A stretch of DNA of 8,586 nt from an uncultured Lachnospiraceae bacterium (GTDB lineage: Bacteria > Bacillota > Clostridia > Lachnospirales > Lachnospiraceae). A program made the translations under genes and the position numbers. The stretch covers positions 1-8,586 of the forward strand of contig CACXEL010000071.1 in the NCBI GenBank assembly GCA_902766655.1. The letters are read 5' to 3'. Numbering within the stretch: the stretch's first letter is position 1; the number at the start of each line of letters is the position of its first letter. Under the pieces are notes generated by a model. It was not told the DNA's origin, searched no databases, and saw nothing but the letters and a program-made list of their open reading frames with translations. Shown here one piece after another: positions 6,167 to 8,586 of this stretch.

Positions 6167-6237
6167 CGGCTCGCAGGCAGATTCATTTGCGCTACTGCTG
6201 CCGGAGCCGGTCAAGGCGCCTCTTACAGCGTGGCGCC
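6167..6237 (+). promoter_or_regulatory. Structured 5' leader of the cold-shock mRNA
   Basis: The leader can form two hairpins. The first (6167-6209) pairs CGGCTC with GAGCCG and, inside it, GGCAG with CTGCC around a 17-nt loop. The second (6215-6237) pairs GGCGCC with GGCGCC around an 11-nt loop and is followed almost directly by a U-rich stretch (6239-6263) leading to the ribosome binding site GGAGGA. Long structured leaders are known to control cspA-type mRNAs by temperature; here that role is inferred. The second hairpin plus U-rich run also resembles a weak transcription attenuator. Confidence 0.5.
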
Positions 6238-6277
6238 GTTCTTTACTATTTATTTCATTTTTTGGAGGACAGTACAA

Positions 6278-6478
6278 ATGAACAAGGGTACCGTGAAGTG
6301 GTTCAACGCCGAAAAAGGCTACGGATTTATCACAGGCGAAGATGGAAAGGATGTTTTCGTACATTTCTCCGCCATCGTCGGCGAAGGCTTCAAGTCTCTG
6401 GATGAAGGCCAGGCAGTCACCTTCGACCTTCAGGAAGGCCCCCGTGGTCTCCAGGCCGCCAATGTTGTGAAGCTTTGA
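6278..6478 (+). CDS. Cold-shock protein of the CspA/CspB family
   Basis: Cold-shock proteins are single OB-fold RNA/DNA chaperones that bind single-stranded nucleic acid and melt mRNA structure. The 66-aa product has the full family layout: [16 protein letters not shown] with RNP1 (KGYGFI, 13-18), RNP2 VFVHF (26-30) and the usual ending QAANVVKL. The length is exactly that of the family. The same frame is open upstream to 6140, but the real start is the ATG at 6278-6280, with GGAGGA 8 nt upstream and the conserved MNKGTVKW beginning. The gene stands alone with its own strong promoter, a structured leader and a terminator 50 nt after the stop. The family call is secure; which paralogue (cspA, cspB, cspC) cannot be told. 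Confidence 0.97.
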   Translation: MNKGTVKWFNAEKGYGFITGEDGKDVFVHFSAIVGEGFKSLDEGQAVTFDLQEGPRGLQAANVVKL

Positions 6479-6526
6479 TGCTCCGCAGGTGATAGATTTC
6501 TACGTTTGATTGAGACGGTGGTCAAT

Positions 6527-6564
6527 AAAAAGGACATGATCGCAAGGGTGATCATGTCCTTTTT
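6527..6564. terminator. Strong bidirectional intrinsic terminator
   Basis: A perfect 15-bp stem, AAAAAGGACATGATC pairing with GATCATGTCCTTTTT, closes an 8-nt loop (6542-6549). T-runs occur on both strands (TTTTTATTT on plus, TTTTTATTG on minus). It lies between the convergent cold-shock gene and the 84-aa membrane protein gene and should stop both. Confidence 0.95.
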
Positions 6565-6573
6565 ATTTGGCTA

Positions 6574-6828
6574 TCAATATCCGGCATTCAGTCCGCCGAC
6601 ATAATCCGCGTAGTCACTCATGTTGACTTCAACAGCGGCAGCCGTTTCCTCGGTCTCGGGCACAGCCGTGGCTTTCTGATATGTGGAAAACCCGAACCAG
6701 CCGACGAAAAGAACCAACACAGCGATGATGGCGCCATACTCCACCTTGCGCTTGAACTGTTCCTTCCTAATTATTTCTTTTCTGTTCTTCTTATACTCCT
6801 TGTACGCGTCGACCTTCTTCTGACTCAT
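6574..6828 (-). CDS. Small single-pass membrane protein of unknown function (84 aa)
   Basis: I cannot name a family with confidence. The first 30 residues are strongly charged and mostly basic (MSQKKVDAYKEYKKNRKEII, then RKEQFKRK), followed by one hydrophobic segment at about 31-50 (GAIIAVLVLFVGWFGFSTY) and an acidic tail (PETEETAAAVEVNMSDYADYV). By the positive-inside rule the basic part is cytoplasmic and the acidic tail outside; there is no signal-peptidase site that I can see. Short proteins starting M..KKVDAYKEYKKN occur, from memory, in other Lachnospiraceae. The ATG at 6826-6828 has AAGGAG 11 nt upstream, a slightly long gap. It follows degV by 78 nt, has its own promoter and ends at the bidirectional terminator. 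Confidence 0.75.
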   Translation of the reverse strand: MSQKKVDAYKEYKKNRKEIIRKEQFKRKVEYGAIIAVLVLFVGWFGFSTYQKATAVPETEETAAAVEVNMSDYADYVGGLNAGY

Positions 6829-6889
6829 GGAACGCTTTACTCCTTCTGTTTCCTGATTTTACTCTCACTTTGGCGGAGCGCCGCTACCT

Positions 6890-6917
6890 AGTATACCACA
6901 TTTTCGTCAAATGACAA
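6890..6917 (-). promoter_or_regulatory. Promoter of the 84-aa membrane protein gene, overlapping the degV stop
   Basis: On the minus strand the -35 is TTGTCA (6912-6917, 5 of 6) and the -10 is TATACT (6890-6895, 5 of 6), with a 16-nt spacer and an extended TGG just before the -10. The -35 lies within the last codons of degV. No terminator separates the two genes, so read-through from degV is also expected. Confidence 0.7.
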
Positions 6918-7746
6918 CAATAATCCCGCCGTCATTGGCATAAACTGTGGAGAGTCCGCCTGTCTTCTGGACGATGCACCGCTTGACCTTGATTCTGGAG
7001 AGCAGCGCGTCGCGGACCATGCATGCCCGGTCAAAGCAATTCACGTATGTGATGGCAAGCACCCTGTTCTCCGGGTCCACGGCGTCCTTCACCACGTGCT
7101 CCACGAGCTTGACCATGGCCTTATTGTTGCCCCTGGCCTGGTCCACCTGCTCGATGATCCCGTCCACGGTACCGATGCAGATGGGCTTTATCTTCAGAAC
7201 CGTCGCGGCCAGGGCCTTCATGCGGCTAAGGCGTCCGTTCTTGCGCAGGGTGTCAAGATTATCCAGGGTGAAGTAGGTGCGCTTGGCCTTGACATAAGCT
7301 TCCACCTGCTCGACGATCTCGTCGAAGGGGAGCCCCGCTTCCTCAAGCTCAATAATCTTGAGGGCAATCACAGTCTCTCCTCCCGAAGTAGAGCAGGAAT
7401 CGAAGACGTGGATGTGGGCGTCCGGATGATCCTCCAGAAACATGTTCATGCCGATCTGAGCGCTCTGGAAGGAGCCGGACAGGTTGCCGGAAATAGTGAT
7501 TCCGTAAATGTGTTCCGAGTCGCACTCGAAGGCTTCCAAATAGTCCTGGGGAGACGGACATGCGGTCTTCGGACACTCCGGTGCCGCCGCGATCTTGCGC
7601 ACAAGCTCAAGCTGGTCGATCGTGCCGTCGTCCACCAGCGCCTCGTCTCCGATATATAAAGTCAGGGGTACGAGCTGCAGGTCAGCCTTCCCCTTCATAT
7701 CCTCCGTGAACTCTCCAGCACTGTCCATCACGATCTTATATCTCAT
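6907..7746 (-). CDS. DegV-family fatty-acid-binding protein
   Basis: DegV proteins bind a fatty acid in a buried pocket; FakB members hand it to the kinase FakA for phosphorylation and membrane lipid synthesis. The 279-aa product has the standard length and motifs: DSAGE (8-12), TACPSPQDY (61-69), ISGNLSGSFQSA (85-96), DSCSTSGGE (116-124), TLDNLDTLRKNGRLS (160-174) and the C-terminal TGGLSTVYANDGG (262-274). The start ATG has GGGAGG 7 nt upstream. Its promoter faces away from the DUF5721-like gene. No fakA is in the window; most genomes of this group carry several DegV paralogues, so a FakB role is possible but not shown. Confidence 0.93.
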   Translation of the reverse strand: MRYKIVMDSAGEFTEDMKGKADLQLVPLTLYIGDEALVDDGTIDQLELVRKIAAAPECPKTACPSPQDYLEAFECDSEHIYGITISGNLSGSFQSAQIGMNMFLEDHPDAHIHVFDSCSTSGGETVIALKIIELEEAGLPFDEIVEQVEAYVKAKRTYFTLDNLDTLRKNGRLSRMKALAATVLKIKPICIGTVDGIIEQVDQARGNNKAMVKLVEHVVKDAVDPENRVLAITYVNCFDRACMVRDALLSRIKVKRCIVQKTGGLSTVYANDGGIIVVI

Positions 7747-7785
7747 AATAGTACCTCCCGGTAAGACAATGTCAGACTTTTTTAT

Positions 7786-7814
7786 ATTTTATCACAATAT
7801 AAGGTGCCGGGCAA
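7786..7814 (-). promoter_or_regulatory. Promoter of degV
   Basis: On the minus strand the -35 is TTGCCC (7809-7814), followed by a 17-nt spacer and -10 TAAAAT (7786-7791, 5 of 6) with an extended TGA immediately before it. It gives a leader of about 35 nt before the degV ATG. Confidence 0.7.
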
Positions 7815-7920
7815 GAAAGTTAACTGTCCGCTGCCCATTTTAACCGCCCCGCGGCAGGAAAGGCAGCCTATGTCTGTCGGGCATTGCATTCAGAACCGTG
7901 TGTTTTTACCCACAAATCCG

Positions 7921-7949
7921 TTTCCCAATGCCGCCTTCCATGGTACAAT
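7921..7949 (+). promoter_or_regulatory. Promoter of the DUF5721-like gene
   Basis: The -10 is TACAAT (7944-7949, 5 of 6) with an extended TGG directly before it. The -35 at the 17-nt spacing is only TTTCCC (7921-7926), so recognition would rest on the extended -10. The start site would be about 25 nt before the TTG start codon. Confidence 0.55.
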
Positions 7950-7979
7950 ATTGCCGGAAAACGAGGCGAGGTAGAAAAA

Positions 7980-8477
7980 TTGAAAGCATACACCATCAAA
8001 GAAGTCAAAAAATGCATGTCGGCCCTGCTCATCGGCACTGCCTTCGATGAATTCCTGATCTCCGAGGGCAGTATCACCACCTTCTGCACCTGGTCCGTCG
8101 ACGGCGCCTGGCAGAGGGATTTCGCCGATCCCGGACATGAGGATCCAGCGTCCGAAAAGCGGCTCGCCGCATGGAAGGACGTCCGCAGAATTTTCCTGGA
8201 GCTCATCAAGGGCAAGCGCACGCCCCTGGCCTTCAAGATGGTGTTTGTTCTCCCGCCGGCAGCCCAGGAGGACTTGATCCGCGACGCCGGCCTGACCACG
8301 AACACAGGCGACATTTTCGGCCTCTATATAAACCTGACCTTCCGCGACGGAAGACTCCTCCTCACCACCGGCACCTCCCTCAGGACCTTCTCCATGGACC
8401 GGTCCGTGGACGAGGCCTGGGACGCCTATGTGGCGCGGTTTTTCACGTTGCAGAATATTGAACTGGAAAAGTTCTGA
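7980..8477 (+). CDS. DUF5721-like protein (165 aa), TTG start
   Basis: A protein of unknown function that I recognise from memory as DUF5721, a family found mainly in Lachnospiraceae. It is soluble, with no signal peptide or membrane segment. Matching features are the start KAYTIKEVKKCMSALLIGTAFDEFL, SITTFCTWSVDG (31-42), a WKDVR..FLELIKGKRTPL block (65-83), FVLPP (89-93) and the C-terminal TTGTSLRTFSMDRSVDEAWD (129-148). The frame is open from an ATG at 7884, but that lies upstream of the promoter and lacks a ribosome binding site. The TTG at 7980-7982 has GAGGT 7 nt upstream and gives the family-like N-terminus, so I use it. It is divergent from degV and appears to be transcribed alone. No catalytic motif is evident. 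Confidence 0.8.
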   Translation: MKAYTIKEVKKCMSALLIGTAFDEFLISEGSITTFCTWSVDGAWQRDFADPGHEDPASEKRLAAWKDVRRIFLELIKGKRTPLAFKMVFVLPPAAQEDLIRDAGLTTNTGDIFGLYINLTFRDGRLLLTTGTSLRTFSMDRSVDEAWDAYVARFFTLQNIELEKF

Positions 8478-8586
8478 TTCCTCTCTCAGTCACTCCCCGC
8501 TTTTCGCAGGAAGAACCTCCCTGCAGGTCGTTCACAGATTGATGAGCGCGGCACAGACCTGCTGCCCGAGCCGTCCACATCCCCAC
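8478..8586. other. Right edge, no clear gene; possible minus-strand C-terminus
   Basis: After the DUF5721-like stop there is no clean terminator: GCAGG and CCTGC (8507-8525 region) could pair, but without a T-run. A 7-bp inverted repeat GCAGGTC/GACCTGC (8523-8529 and 8556-8562) encloses 26 nt. On the minus strand one frame is open from the edge to a TGA at 8532-8534 and reads GCGRLGQQVCAALINL at its end, with GC-rich third positions like the neighbouring genes. It may be the tail of a gene entering from the right, but 18 codons are too few to call. Confidence 0.25.

Larger units (their letters stand above)
5916..6277. promoter_or_regulatory. Divergent regulatory region between pyrF and the cold-shock gene
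   Basis: No gene is supported in these 362 nt. The half near pyrF is GC-rich and contains several palindromes (5961-6019). The middle (about 6044-6130) is AT-rich, with two copies of TATTTATGC (6048-6056 and 6068-6076) and the palindrome GGATAATTATCC (6117-6128). The right part carries a strong plus-strand promoter and the structured cold-shock leader. On the minus strand I could find only weak -35/-10 candidates for pyrF in the AT-rich part, so its promoter is not assigned. A plus-strand frame opening at 6140 continues in frame into the cold-shock gene but is leader, not protein. Confidence 0.7.

Noticed and set aside
6140..6277. N-terminal extension of the cold-shock protein (frame open from 6140)
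   Set aside because: The ATG at 6140 lies inside the promoter spacer, upstream of the expected transcript start, and the conserved protein begins at 6278 with a strong ribosome binding site.
8523..8562. Inverted repeat GCAGGTC/GACCTGC as a terminator or small RNA
   Set aside because: The loop is 26 nt, there is no T-run, and a 7-bp inverted repeat at this distance is expected by chance in GC-rich DNA.
1..8586. Mobile element, phage, CRISPR array or tRNA/rRNA gene
   Set aside because: I saw no transposase or integrase motifs, no regularly spaced repeats and no tRNA-like cloverleaf or rRNA sequence on either strand.

Overview
The window looks like core chromosome of a GC-rich member of the Bacillota, most likely family Lachnospiraceae. 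The evidence is the gene content (a pyrF-pyrK-pyrD-pyrE cluster with a group-2 PyrF, plus small proteins that I recognise from memory as the lineage-typical families DUF6142 and DUF5721), the strong AGGAGG-type ribosome binding sites and the sigma-70/SigA-like promoters. I see no plasmid, phage, IS, CRISPR, rRNA or tRNA signal.

Left and centre (1-5915, all on the minus strand, so transcribed right to left): the order of transcription is pyrF (OMP decarboxylase), pyrK and pyrD (the two subunits of the NAD-linked dihydroorotate dehydrogenase, overlapping by 4 nt), a 257-nt spacer with a probable promoter, pyrE (orotate phosphoribosyltransferase), a VanZ-family membrane protein, a small DUF6142-like membrane protein, a 390-aa protein resembling only the N-terminal half of the Lachnospiraceae M29-like 'leucyl aminopeptidase' proteins, and the first 60 codons of purE (purine synthesis), which runs off the left edge. 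PyrD/PyrK make orotate, PyrE adds ribose phosphate and PyrF decarboxylates OMP to UMP, so the last three steps of UMP synthesis are together. The three genes after pyrE are packed by overlaps or a 10-nt gap and are probably co-transcribed, though nothing in them points to nucleotide metabolism.

Middle (5916-6570): a 362-nt divergent intergenic region separates pyrF from a plus-strand cold-shock protein gene. It holds a near-consensus promoter for the cold-shock gene, a 12-bp palindrome touching its -35 box, two 20-bp-spaced direct repeats, a structured roughly 110-nt cold-shock leader and a GC-rich palindromic pyrF leader. A strong 15-bp-stem bidirectional terminator closes the cold-shock gene and the convergent unit to its right.

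Right (6574-8586): on the minus strand a DegV-family fatty-acid-binding protein is followed by an 84-aa single-pass membrane protein that has its own promoter overlapping the degV stop. Divergent from degV, on the plus strand, is a DUF5721-like gene with a TTG start. The last 109 nt hold no clear gene, only a possible minus-strand C-terminus.

Most of the window is ordinary housekeeping DNA. The most unusual items are the peptidase-like protein that stops where the catalytic half should begin, its placement with two small membrane proteins between the pyrimidine and purine genes, and the regulatory architecture between pyrF and the cold-shock gene. I found no convincing new multi-gene system.
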